6,536 bases of DNA from JBHHYS01 sp046757645. Lineage in GTDB: Bacteria; Acidobacteriota; Terriglobia; Acidiferrales; 2-02-FULL-67-57. Location: positions 1 to 6,536 of the forward strand of contig JBHHYS010000116.1 of NCBI GenBank assembly GCA_046757645.1, in the 5' to 3' direction. Under the pieces are notes generated by a model, which was not told the origin of the DNA, ran no database searches, and saw only the letters and a program-made list of their open reading frames with translations. A program made the translations under genes and the position numbers. Each line of letters starts with the position of its first letter. Position 1 is the stretch's first letter. This document shows, one piece after another, positions 1-5,803 of the stretch.

Positions 1-498
1 AACGACCTGGGGGAGATGAGCGACGCCGAGCGCACCCTGCTGCGGCGGCGCAAGATCGGTTTCGTCTTCCAACGGTTCAACCTGCTGCCCACCTTGTCCG
101 CCTATGGCAACATCGCCATCGCCCAGCAGATTCAGGGCGACGGCTTCGACCCGCATCGCTTCGATGTCACTGTGGAGTTACTGGGATTGAGAGAGCGTCT
201 GCGCCACCGGCCCAGCGAGCTCTCGGGCGGCGAACAGCAGCGCGTAGCCATTGCCCGGGCGGTGGTGGCGGAACCCAAGCTGGTGCTGGCTGATGAGCCC
301 ACCGGCAACCTGGACAGCCAGAATTCCGAGACGGTCTTGAAAATGCTGAAACGGTTGAACCAGGAACTGGGCCAGACCATCATTCTGATCACGCACAACC
401 CGGAAGCCGCCGCCTACGCCGAGCGCACCCTGCAAATGCGCGACGGCCAAATCGTTCCGCCGGCGCCGGCGCCCGCCCCCGCGTCCACCGTGGCATGA
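1..498 (+). CDS. LolD/MacB-type ABC transporter ATP-binding protein, 5' end cut by window
   Basis: ATPase subunit of an ABC transporter, hydrolysing ATP at the inner membrane to drive a partner permease. The frame is open from base 1, so the start and the Walker A P-loop lie upstream; 165 residues are visible. In that numbering I see the Q-loop (FVFQRFNLLPTLSAYGNI, Q at about 24), the ABC signature LSGGEQQR (about 74-81), Walker B plus D-loop LVLADEPTGNLDS (about 94-106) and the switch histidine in ILITHN (about 132). The Q-loop wording and LADEPTGNLD are typical of the LolD/MacB/FtsE subgroup. The C-terminus ends in a Pro-Ala-rich tail (PPAPAPAPAS), absent from most LolD proteins. The stop overlaps the next start as ATGA, implying translational coupling. 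Since a LolA-like gene follows, a role in lipoprotein release (LolD-like) is the preferred inference; a MacB-like exporter ATPase is the alternative. Confidence 0.93.
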   Translation, partial: NDLGEMSDAERTLLRRRKIGFVFQRFNLLPTLSAYGNIAIAQQIQGDGFDPHRFDVTVELLGLRERLRHRPSELSGGEQQRVAIARAVVAEPKLVLADEPTGNLDSQNSETVLKMLKRLNQELGQTIILITHNPEAAAYAERTLQMRDGQIVPPAPAPAPASTVA

Positions 499-881
499 CC
501 GAGCCCGCCCGCCTTGCTCCTCCCTCTCGCCCCCGCCGCTTGGCTCGCACGGTGAAAGGATTCCTGCTTTGGTCGCATGAGCGGGGCTCCTGGCAGTACG
601 ACGTGATGGTGGCTTTGATTCTAGTCTTCGTGCTGGCCGCCCCGGCGCGCTATTTCCACGATCAGCCCATCCACGACATCGTGCGCATGGATGTGGACGC
701 CGACGGGGTCCGTTACCGGGTGAGCGCCGCGCTGCTGGCCAACTACGACGCGGACCCGCGCCACGCCGCCCAGGAGGTTTTTTCTGAAAACCTGAGCCGC
801 CCTTTCGTCATCACACGAATGGAGCCGATTCGCGCCCAAGAAGGCGCCATCGTGTGGTATGATGTGTGGGTCCGCGAGTAA
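495..881 (+). CDS. Small single-span membrane protein of unknown function
   Basis: A 128-residue protein that I cannot assign to a named family. The N-terminus is Arg/Lys- and Pro-rich (residues 1-21), followed by an aromatic stretch FLLWSHERGSWQYD (23-36) and one hydrophobic segment VMVALILVFVLAAP (37-50). The positive-inside rule predicts a cytoplasmic N-terminus. The remaining 75 or so residues (RYFHDQPIHDI to the end) are charged, lack further membrane segments and should lie in the periplasm. There is no signal-peptidase site, so the segment is probably an anchor. The start overlaps the stop of the ABC ATPase gene (ATGA) and has no visible Shine-Dalgarno, which fits reinitiation. The LolA-like gene begins 25 bp downstream. 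The placement suggests an accessory part of the same trafficking system, for example a scaffold between transporter and periplasmic carrier; that role is inference only. Confidence 0.85.
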   Translation: MTEPARLAPPSRPRRLARTVKGFLLWSHERGSWQYDVMVALILVFVLAAPARYFHDQPIHDIVRMDVDADGVRYRVSAALLANYDADPRHAAQEVFSENLSRPFVITRMEPIRAQEGAIVWYDVWVRE

Positions 882-906
882 GCCCGGCCGGAAGCAAGGA
901 ATACCC

Positions 907-1605
907 ATGCGCGCCGCTGCTCAACTTGGCCTACTTTTCCTCTCTCTCAGCCTGCCGCTGAGCGCGGGGGCCCAGTCGCGGGAATGGACGGAGGCGCGGC
1001 TGGCCGAGAGCCTGGACGAGGCAGCCAAGCACTTCAAAACCCTCACCGCCAAGCTCCAGTACACCAAAGTCACCGTGGTGGTGAACCACAGCTCGACCGA
1101 GACCGGCCAGCTCTTCTACAGCAAGAACCGCCGGGTGCTGATCAAAATGCGCAACCCTGAGCCCCGGGAAATCCTCTTCACCGGCAACAAGGCATTTTTC
1201 TACTACCCGAAGATGAGCTTGATCCAGGAGTTCAACCTGAAGAAGCATCGCGCCCTGGTGGAGCAGTTCCTGCTGCTGGGCTTCGGCACCAAGGGCGACG
1301 AGCTCAAGAACGCCTACCTGATCACTGTGCTGGGCGAGACCCGGCTGGAGGGGAACCCCAACCCCGTCCTCCGACTCGAGCTCACCCCCAAGGACGAGCG
1401 CATCCGCAACCAGATCCATAAGATTCACCTCTGGCTCGACCTGGCCTCCTGGGTGCCGGTGCAGCAGAAATTTTTTGAGGTGGGCGGGGACTATCTCCTG
1501 ACCCGCTACACCGACGTCAAGGTCAACGTCCGCCTAGCCCGCTCCAAACTGCGCCTCAGCGCCCCCCGGGGCACCAAGCGGGTCAAGCCCCAAGCCAATA
1601 TGTAG
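907..1605 (+). CDS. LolA-like periplasmic outer-membrane lipoprotein carrier protein
   Basis: Secreted protein of 232 residues resembling the LolA family, which binds the acyl chains of lipoproteins released by a Lol ABC transporter and carries them across the periplasm. I chose the ATG at 907, not the in-frame ATG at 859, because 907 has an AAGGA at 896-900 with a 6-nt spacer and opens directly into a signal peptide (residues 1-22: hydrophobic LGLLFLSLSLPLSAGA, likely cleavage A22-Q23). The 859 start would bury that peptide and overlap the previous gene. The mature part has the LolA-type series of beta strands: a G-x-L-F-Y-S-K strand around 67-73, basic strand NRRVLIKMRNPEPREILF (74-91), the 'G-x-K-x-x-x-Y-Y-P' turn (93-101) and the amphipathic strands LRLELTPKD (155-163) and IHLWLDLASWVPVQQKFFE (173-191). 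The basic C-terminal tail (RGTKRVKPQANM) may be disordered. It is the last gene of the operon and converges with the POTRA-protein gene. Confidence 0.85.
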   Translation: MRAAAQLGLLFLSLSLPLSAGAQSREWTEARLAESLDEAAKHFKTLTAKLQYTKVTVVVNHSSTETGQLFYSKNRRVLIKMRNPEPREILFTGNKAFFYYPKMSLIQEFNLKKHRALVEQFLLLGFGTKGDELKNAYLITVLGETRLEGNPNPVLRLELTPKDERIRNQIHKIHLWLDLASWVPVQQKFFEVGGDYLLTRYTDVKVNVRLARSKLRLSAPRGTKRVKPQANM

Positions 1606-1682
1606 CCGAACGGGCCGCGCCCTTGGCTCCCAGCCAGCGGCCAGCGTTTCCTCAAACGTCAGCGGGAGAGTTGCGGGCGAAG

Positions 1683-3551
1683 CTAAAACAGGCTCGCCAT
1701 CAGCAACCAGTTCATGGCGGTCGTCCCCGCCGTCCGCAGCCAGGCCCAGCGGGGCGGGGAGGCGCGACAGAGCAGGACGCCGGCGGGGCGGTGATTTGCG
1801 GGGCCGTTGGCTTCCTCGCCGGTGCGCCACCAGACCGGAACGCTCAGTCCCGGGGCGCCGGCCGGGTCGCTCGCCAGCGCGGTGCGGGCGGCGTTGTGGG
1901 CCTGGGTAAGCGCGTAGCTGGCAAGTGTGGCCCGCCAGCCCAGCTGCGGCGACAGCAAAAAGCCCGACTGCCAGCCCTGCCCGGGGAGATAGGGCCGTTC
2001 CAAGGCAATCCGCGGCTGGAAGCGGGTGCGGGGGAGCAATGACAAAGCGCGCAGCACGGGCTGCGAAAAGGCCAACAGGCTAAAGGTGGCGTAGTAGGTG
2101 GAAAGCTCCAGCGGGCCGCGACCCCAGGCGGGCAGCCGCGACCCCAGCGTGAACTGCAAAGGGCCGGAGATGCTGAGCGGCCCCAGGGGGCCGGAGAGCG
2201 ACCAGCGCCCGGGGCGTTTTTCCTTCACCGCGATGGTCAGATTGACGCCGCCTCCCTCGGGGTGGCGCTCCACCTGAACGTGGTCTTCCCTCACCCGCTC
2301 AAGAAAGCCCAGGCGGTTCAACCGGGCCAGACTGCGGCGCAGGCGGCCCGCGTGGAACAGTTCCTGCTCCTCAAGCCGCAAGGCGCGGCGGAGGGTCAAG
2401 TCGCTAAAGGCATGGTGGCCACGAAATTCAATTCGGCCCACCCGGTAGGCCGGTCCGGTCTCGATTCTGGCTGTGAGGGCTACCCAGTTCTGCTTGCCGA
2501 AGGAGCGGTCTGTCGCCGCGGCATCTTTTTTTTCTGTCTGGCTCGGCCAGGACGCGCCGCTCAGCATCGCCCAGGGCGGTTCCGCCGCGGCTTCAACCTC
2601 CAGTCGGGCAGCGAAACCCAACCGGCCGTGGCTTTCCGACTCCTGCTGCGCGCGCAGGAGACAGCGGCATAGCTCCCGGGCGGAGAAATTCCCGCTGATG
2701 GTCGGCTCCAGCTGCTCACCCGGCTCGGCGCCCACCACGTCGGTGCGGCGCACCCGGTAAGACGAGCCCGATTCCAGCGCAATCGTAATCGTGGCCTTAT
2801 CCTTCACGAAATCCACTTCGGCGAGCCCGACGCGGGCGTCGAAGTAGCCCTGGGAGAGATAGAGCGACCGCAGGCGCTCGAGATCGGCCTGCAGGCGGCG
2901 CTCGCTGAAGGGTGGGTGCAACCGCCAACCCGACCACAGGCCCGGCAAACCCGGCAGGAGCCGCCGCACCCGTGTGGAGCGCAGCGCCCGCTGCAGCTTC
3001 TTTGGCTCCATCCCCGGGCGTCCTGAAAATCGCACTTCCCGCACGCGGTAACGCCGACCGGGCTCGACCCGCAGGCGCAAGTCCGCCTGCTGGAAGCCCA
3101 CTGGAATCAAATCGGCCTCCACCTCCGCTTCAGCGTAGCCGTCCTCGACCCACTCTCGGCGCAGCGCCGCCGCCGCCCAGTGAGCGAGCACGACGTCAAT
3201 CGGGGCGCCCGGCTCGATTCCCACCCCGCGGCGCTCACTCGGCGGCTCGAACACCACCCGGCGCAGATAGAGCCGGGGCTTCTCCACGAGGGTAAAGAGG
3301 AGCTGGATTCCTTCGGGAGCTTCGGCGGCCTCGACGCGGATGTCATCGAACCAGCCGGTGGCCCACAGCCGGCGAACGTCCCGAGCAATGCGGGCCGGAT
3401 CGAGCCGCTGCCCGGCGTGCGTCTCAAGCTGCACCCGGCGCCCGCTACCGCGAATCTGCAAGCCCTGGATGAAAAGGCGGTCCTCCGCCCGCCCTGCGAG
3501 GCAGAAGAGAAGCCCGAGGAGAATGACCGAGCTGCTGAGCCGCCTGCGCAT
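1683..3551 (-). CDS. BamA/TamA-like secreted protein with about five POTRA repeats and a short C-terminal domain
   Basis: A 622-residue protein of the Omp85-type architecture (outer-membrane protein insertion). It begins with a signal peptide (MRRR, then hydrophobic SVILLGLLFCLAG, likely cleavage A22-E23). Repeated POTRA patterns follow at about 26-91, 92-165, 166-263, 264-366 and 367-445. Evidence is the recurring units 'YRVREVRFSG' (168-177), 'YRVRRTDVVG' (265-274) and 'YRVGRIEFRG' (369-378), each followed by a helix with 'L..LY...GY' or 'L.RLGF' and a closing strand ending E-x-G or VKEK. POTRA 4 carries an extra Ser/Ala-rich stretch (about 322-353). The last 177 residues have amphipathic beta-like stretches and end in phenylalanine, as outer-membrane barrels usually do. 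They are, however, much shorter than a 16-strand BamA barrel and contain no VRGF/VRGY motif. The upstream Shine-Dalgarno is weak (AGG 12 nt before the ATG). The gene lies 62 bp downstream of the SDR gene on the same strand, so they may be cotranscribed. Substrate and true topology are unknown. Confidence 0.82.
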   Translation of the reverse strand: MRRRLSSSVILLGLLFCLAGRAEDRLFIQGLQIRGSGRRVQLETHAGQRLDPARIARDVRRLWATGWFDDIRVEAAEAPEGIQLLFTLVEKPRLYLRRVVFEPPSERRGVGIEPGAPIDVVLAHWAAAALRREWVEDGYAEAEVEADLIPVGFQQADLRLRVEPGRRYRVREVRFSGRPGMEPKKLQRALRSTRVRRLLPGLPGLWSGWRLHPPFSERRLQADLERLRSLYLSQGYFDARVGLAEVDFVKDKATITIALESGSSYRVRRTDVVGAEPGEQLEPTISGNFSARELCRCLLRAQQESESHGRLGFAARLEVEAAAEPPWAMLSGASWPSQTEKKDAAATDRSFGKQNWVALTARIETGPAYRVGRIEFRGHHAFSDLTLRRALRLEEQELFHAGRLRRSLARLNRLGFLERVREDHVQVERHPEGGGVNLTIAVKEKRPGRWSLSGPLGPLSISGPLQFTLGSRLPAWGRGPLELSTYYATFSLLAFSQPVLRALSLLPRTRFQPRIALERPYLPGQGWQSGFLLSPQLGWRATLASYALTQAHNAARTALASDPAGAPGLSVPVWWRTGEEANGPANHRPAGVLLCRASPPRWAWLRTAGTTAMNWLLMASLF

Positions 3552-3613
3552 AGCCAGACTTTACCTGAAAGATGCGCCTTGGTTCCCTTCCGGTTGCTGA
3601 GCCGATTTCAGCA

Positions 3614-4396
3614 TCAGTAGAAGACCAAGCCGCCGTCCACGTTCACCGCCTGGCCGGTGATGGCGCTGGCCTCCTCCGAGCAGAGAAACAGCGCCGCGGC
3701 CGCCACCTCTTCGGGCTTTTGCGGGCGCCCCTGTAACATCGCGGCGTTCGTCAGCTCCGCTAATTGCTTGGCGCTCAGGTTCATTGCCTTCTGGAATCCC
3801 GCCCCCACTTCCTCCCACATTCGCGTGCGTTCGACCGGGCCGGGGCAGAGGGCGTTGACGCGCACGCCGGCGCGGGCGACTTCGGCGGCGGCGGTGCGGG
3901 TTAAGGCGATCAGGCCAGCCTTGGAGGCACCGTAGGCCCCGCTGAAGGAAAAGGCATGCTTGCCCGAGACGCTGGAGATGTTCAGCACCGCGCCGTGGCC
4001 GCGCTCGGCCATCGCCGGCAAAACCGCCCGGGTGAGCAGAAAGGCGCTGCGCAGGTTAATGCTCATCACCCGGTCCCACTCCTCCAGGGTCAGCTCCACG
4101 AGCGGTTTCACCGGGCCGTAGATGCCGGCGTTGTTCACCAGGATGTCAATCTTGCCCCACTGCCTTCGGGTCGCCTCCAGCAGTCGCGTGACTGTGGCCG
4201 GCTCAGTGATGTCGCCCGCCAGGGAGGCCGCACGGCCCCCGGCCTGCTGAATCGCGGCGGCGGCGGCTTTCAGTTCAGCTTCGGTGCGGCCAGCGAGCAT
4301 CACCGCCGCGCCCTCGCGGGCAAATCGCTCGGCAATGGCGCGGCCGATGCCCCGGCCCCCGCCGGTGATGAGTGCCACCTGCCCTTCCAGCTTCAT
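3614..4396 (-). CDS. Short-chain dehydrogenase/reductase (SDR), FabG-like, probably NADP(H)-dependent
   Basis: A classical SDR oxidoreductase of 260 residues, full length for the family (about 250). The Rossmann cofactor motif TGGGRGIG is at 11-18, followed by GDIT with D62 (adenine-binding acidic position), NNAG at 88-91 and N114. The catalytic serine is S142 (NISS), and Y155 and K159 form the YxxxK pair (YGASK). PG at 185-186 and the C-terminal VNVDGG (251-256) are also typical. The second beta strand ends in AGR (35-37) without an acidic residue, which favours NADP(H) over NAD(H). All catalytic residues are present, so it should be active; the substrate cannot be read from the sequence, and 3-oxoacyl-ACP reductase or a sugar/alcohol dehydrogenase are both possible. 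The start is supported by a strong Shine-Dalgarno. It reads divergently from the radical SAM gene and is followed by the POTRA-protein gene. Confidence 0.95.
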   Translation of the reverse strand: MKLEGQVALITGGGRGIGRAIAERFAREGAAVMLAGRTEAELKAAAAAIQQAGGRAASLAGDITEPATVTRLLEATRRQWGKIDILVNNAGIYGPVKPLVELTLEEWDRVMSINLRSAFLLTRAVLPAMAERGHGAVLNISSVSGKHAFSFSGAYGASKAGLIALTRTAAAEVARAGVRVNALCPGPVERTRMWEEVGAGFQKAMNLSAKQLAELTNAAMLQGRPQKPEEVAAAALFLCSEEASAITGQAVNVDGGLVFY

Positions 4397-4403
4397 TCTC
4401 TCT

Positions 4404-4409
4404 CCTCCT
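4404..4409 (-). promoter_or_regulatory. Strong ribosome binding site of the SDR gene
   Basis: On the minus strand AGGAGG lies 7 nt upstream of the ATG at 4396. This is a near-ideal anti-Shine-Dalgarno match, inside a purine-rich run (GAGGAGGAGAGAGA), and it fixes the SDR start. No convincing -35/-10 pair could be placed for this gene in the upstream 200 bp. Confidence 0.8.
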
Positions 4410-4497
4410 CGCTGGGATCTGCCCGGTGGGGGAGTCTCGCATACCGAGGAGGGTCAGGGAAAGAGCCGCCCCGGGGCAAGCTCTCCGGTCGCGCGGC

Positions 4498-4526
4498 TTG
4501 CCTTTCAATTGGGTTTTGACTACACT
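4498..4526 (+). promoter_or_regulatory. Candidate sigma70-type promoter for the radical SAM gene
   Basis: TTGCCT (4498-4503) and TACACT (4521-4526) are separated by exactly 17 nt; each matches 4 of 6 consensus bases. It sits in the most AT-rich part of the intergenic region, as expected for a promoter. Transcription would start near 4533, giving a leader of about 110 nt that contains the hairpins described separately. A similar arrangement precedes the AhpD-like gene. Prediction by eye only. Confidence 0.4.
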
Positions 4527-4578
4527 CGCGCACCAATTTTTGCCTCCGGCGGCATTTCCCATTGCCGCTTGCCCCGCC

Positions 4579-4628
4579 AGGGCGCTAGACTGGCCCGGGG
4601 GTTGCGAGCGCCCTCCCGGGGGGGGCGC
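4579..4628 (+). promoter_or_regulatory. GC-rich leader hairpins upstream of the radical SAM gene, possibly mutually exclusive
   Basis: AGGGCGCT (4579-4586) and AGCGCCCT (4607-4614) form a perfect 8-bp stem around a 20-nt loop. The right arm can alternatively pair downstream: GCGCCC (4608-4613) with GGGCGC (4623-4628), next to a run of eight G (4618-4625). The two pairings share bases, so only one can form at a time. The second ends 14 nt before the ATG at 4643 and could affect access to the ribosome binding site. The pairing is visible in the sequence; a regulatory role is inference, and in such GC-rich DNA it may be incidental. Confidence 0.35.
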
Positions 4629-4642
4629 CCACGGACAGGGAA

Positions 4643-5686
4643 ATGAAGAGCCTGAAAGCCATCCGACGCCGGGCGCTAGCTTGCTACCGCCTCTACCGCG
4701 AGCTGCGGATGATTGCCAAGGGGTTGCTCTCCACCCGGCATCCGATTCTGGCCCACATCATTCCCATCCGCCGCTGCAACCTCTCCTGCGCCTACTGCAA
4801 CGAGTACGACGACCACTCGAAGCCGGTGCCCACTGAGGTTATGTTCGGTCGCATTGACCGTCTGGCCTCGCTCGGCACCACCATCATCACCATCAGCGGC
4901 GGCGAGCCGCTGCTGCATCCTGAGCTGGACGCCCTCATCCGCCGCATCCGCCAGCATGGCATGATCGCCGGGCTGATCACCAACGGCTACCTGCTCACCG
5001 CAGAGCGCATTGAGCGGCTGAACCGCGCCGGGCTCGAGCACCTGCAGATCAGTATCGACAACGTCCGGCCGGATGAGGTCTCCAAGAAAAGCCTCAAGGT
5101 GCTGGACAAAAAGCTCGAACTGCTGGCCGAACACGCCGAGTTCCACGTCAACATCAACTCCGTGGTGGGCAGCGGGGTACGCTACGCCGAAGACGCGCTG
5201 GCGATCGCCCGCCGCGCCCTCGCTCTCGGCCTCACCAGCACGGTGGGCGTCATCCACGACGGCGGCGGGCAACTCCGGCCTTTGAGCGAGCCGGAGCAGC
5301 GCATCTACGGCGAAACCAAGGCCCTGGGGAAACGCTCCTACGCCCGCATCAACTGGTTCCAGGAGAACATTGCCCACGGGCGGGCCAACCAGTGGCGCTG
5401 CCGGGCCGGCTCCCGCTACCTCTACATCTGCGAGAATGGGCTGGTGCACTACTGTTCGCAGCAGCGCGGCTACCCGGCCATCCCCCTGGAGGAGTACACC
5501 CCCGAGCTGCGCCGGCGCGAGTACTTCAGCCAAAAAGGCTGCGCGCCTTACTGTACCATCTCCTGCGTGCAGCAAATCGCCACCATTGACAACTGGCGTG
5601 CCCCGCAGACCCTCGCCGGATTCTCCCCGCAGCCCGCCTCCCGGCCGCTCGTGCATCTCGGCACCGCCACGCCCGGCGACGACTGA
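4643..5686 (+). CDS. Radical SAM enzyme with SPASM/Twitch-like C-terminal cysteine motif, function unknown
   Basis: A 347-residue radical SAM protein that would use a [4Fe-4S] cluster to cleave S-adenosylmethionine. The cluster motif is C45-x3-C49-x2-C52 (CNLSCAYC). The SAM-binding GGEP is at 86-89 (TISGGEPLLHPEL), followed by barrel strands LITNG (111-115) and LQISIDN (134-140). The C-terminal part has C253-x12-G266-x4-C271, which fits the first half of a SPASM motif, then C300-x3-C304-x3-C308. An auxiliary iron-sulfur cluster is therefore likely, although the second half departs from the canonical CX2CX5CX3C spacing. The tail after about 320 is Pro-rich and probably unstructured. A basic N-terminal extension (MKSLKAIRRRALACYR) precedes the barrel. 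The Shine-Dalgarno is poor (GGA 7 nt upstream), and M23 is a possible later start. SPASM enzymes often modify peptides or enzyme residues, but no substrate peptide gene is seen nearby; HpnH- or MoaA-like small-molecule roles are not supported by specific motifs. Confidence 0.92.
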   Translation: MKSLKAIRRRALACYRLYRELRMIAKGLLSTRHPILAHIIPIRRCNLSCAYCNEYDDHSKPVPTEVMFGRIDRLASLGTTIITISGGEPLLHPELDALIRRIRQHGMIAGLITNGYLLTAERIERLNRAGLEHLQISIDNVRPDEVSKKSLKVLDKKLELLAEHAEFHVNINSVVGSGVRYAEDALAIARRALALGLTSTVGVIHDGGGQLRPLSEPEQRIYGETKALGKRSYARINWFQENIAHGRANQWRCRAGSRYLYICENGLVHYCSQQRGYPAIPLEEYTPELRRREYFSQKGCAPYCTISCVQQIATIDNWRAPQTLAGFSPQPASRPLVHLGTATPGDD

Positions 5687-5729
5687 GCGCCCCCCCGGGA
5701 CTTGCCTTCGCCTTTCGCCGGAGTTCTCC

Positions 5730-5758
5730 TTGCCTGAGCGAGACTCTCTCGGTACCCT
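5730..5758 (+). promoter_or_regulatory. Candidate sigma70-type promoter for the AhpD-like gene
   Basis: TTGCCT (5730-5735) and TACCCT (5753-5758) with a 17-nt spacer, the same -35 hexamer and spacing as the candidate before the radical SAM gene. The spacer contains a small inverted repeat CGAGA-CTC-TCTCG (5739-5751). The -10 matches consensus in only 3 of 6 positions, so the call rests mainly on spacing and on resemblance to the other candidate. A start near 5765 would give a leader of about 40 nt. Confidence 0.3.
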
Positions 5759-5777
5759 ACGGCCTAGTTCTTAGGGT
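5754..5777. promoter_or_regulatory. Perfect inverted repeat ACCCTA-N12-TAGGGT, possible operator
   Basis: ACCCTA (5754-5759) and TAGGGT (5772-5777) are exact reverse complements around a 12-nt spacer. The left arm overlaps the candidate -10 box and the repeat ends 15 nt before the ribosome binding site of the AhpD-like gene. That position suits a repressor operator; a six-base arm can also arise by chance. Confidence 0.3.
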
Positions 5778-5791
5778 CGGATTCGCCTGGT

Positions 5792-5798
5792 GGGAGGA
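5792..5798 (+). promoter_or_regulatory. Ribosome binding site of the AhpD-like gene
   Basis: GGGAGGA, with the GGAGG core at 5793-5797, lies 6 nt before the ATG at 5804. A strong Shine-Dalgarno at ideal distance, it fixes the start of the gene and shows that it does not depend on coupling to the radical SAM gene 117 bp upstream. Confidence 0.8.
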
Positions 5799-5803
5799 CT
5801 GCG

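Larger units (their letters stand above)
4397..4642. other. Divergent intergenic region between SDR and radical SAM genes
   Basis: 246 bp without a gene. From the SDR side it holds the SDR ribosome binding site, a GC-rich inverted repeat AGAGC...GCTCT (4462-4466 / 4480-4484) enclosing the palindrome GCCCCGGGGC (4468-4477), and a locally AT-richer patch (about 4498-4545) that carries a candidate promoter for the radical SAM gene. It ends in a GC-rich leader with hairpin potential (4579-4628). I found no small open reading frame with a ribosome binding site here, in particular no obvious precursor peptide for the radical SAM enzyme. Confidence 0.7.

Noticed and set aside
451..480. Tandem CCGGCG/CGCCCC run at the end of the ABC ATPase gene, considered as a repeat element
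   Set aside because: It is a short Pro-Ala codon run encoding the protein's C-terminal tail, not a dispersed or CRISPR-like repeat.
859..906. Upstream in-frame ATG for the LolA-like gene
   Set aside because: It would place 16 charged and polar residues before a complete signal peptide and overlap the previous gene; the ATG at 907 has its own ribosome binding site.
931..1428. 165-codon minus-strand frame opposite the LolA-like gene
   Set aside because: A shadow of the third-codon GC bias of the real gene; no family resemblance and no independent start signal.
1624..1658. Two small hairpins (TGGCT-CCC-AGCCA and CGTTT-CCTC-AAACG) between convergent genes, considered as a bidirectional terminator
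   Set aside because: Each stem is only 5 bp and neither is followed by a T-run on either strand; the position is suitable but the signal is too weak to call.
3180..3620. 146-codon plus-strand frame opposite the POTRA-protein start
   Set aside because: It runs antisense through the signal peptide and first POTRA region of a well-supported gene and shows no domain.
4676..5656. Long 326-codon open frame on the minus strand opposite the radical SAM gene
   Set aside because: Its translation is low-complexity Val/Ala/Gly/Gln with no recognisable domain, and the plus strand encodes a clear radical SAM enzyme. Long antisense frames are common in GC-rich genes.
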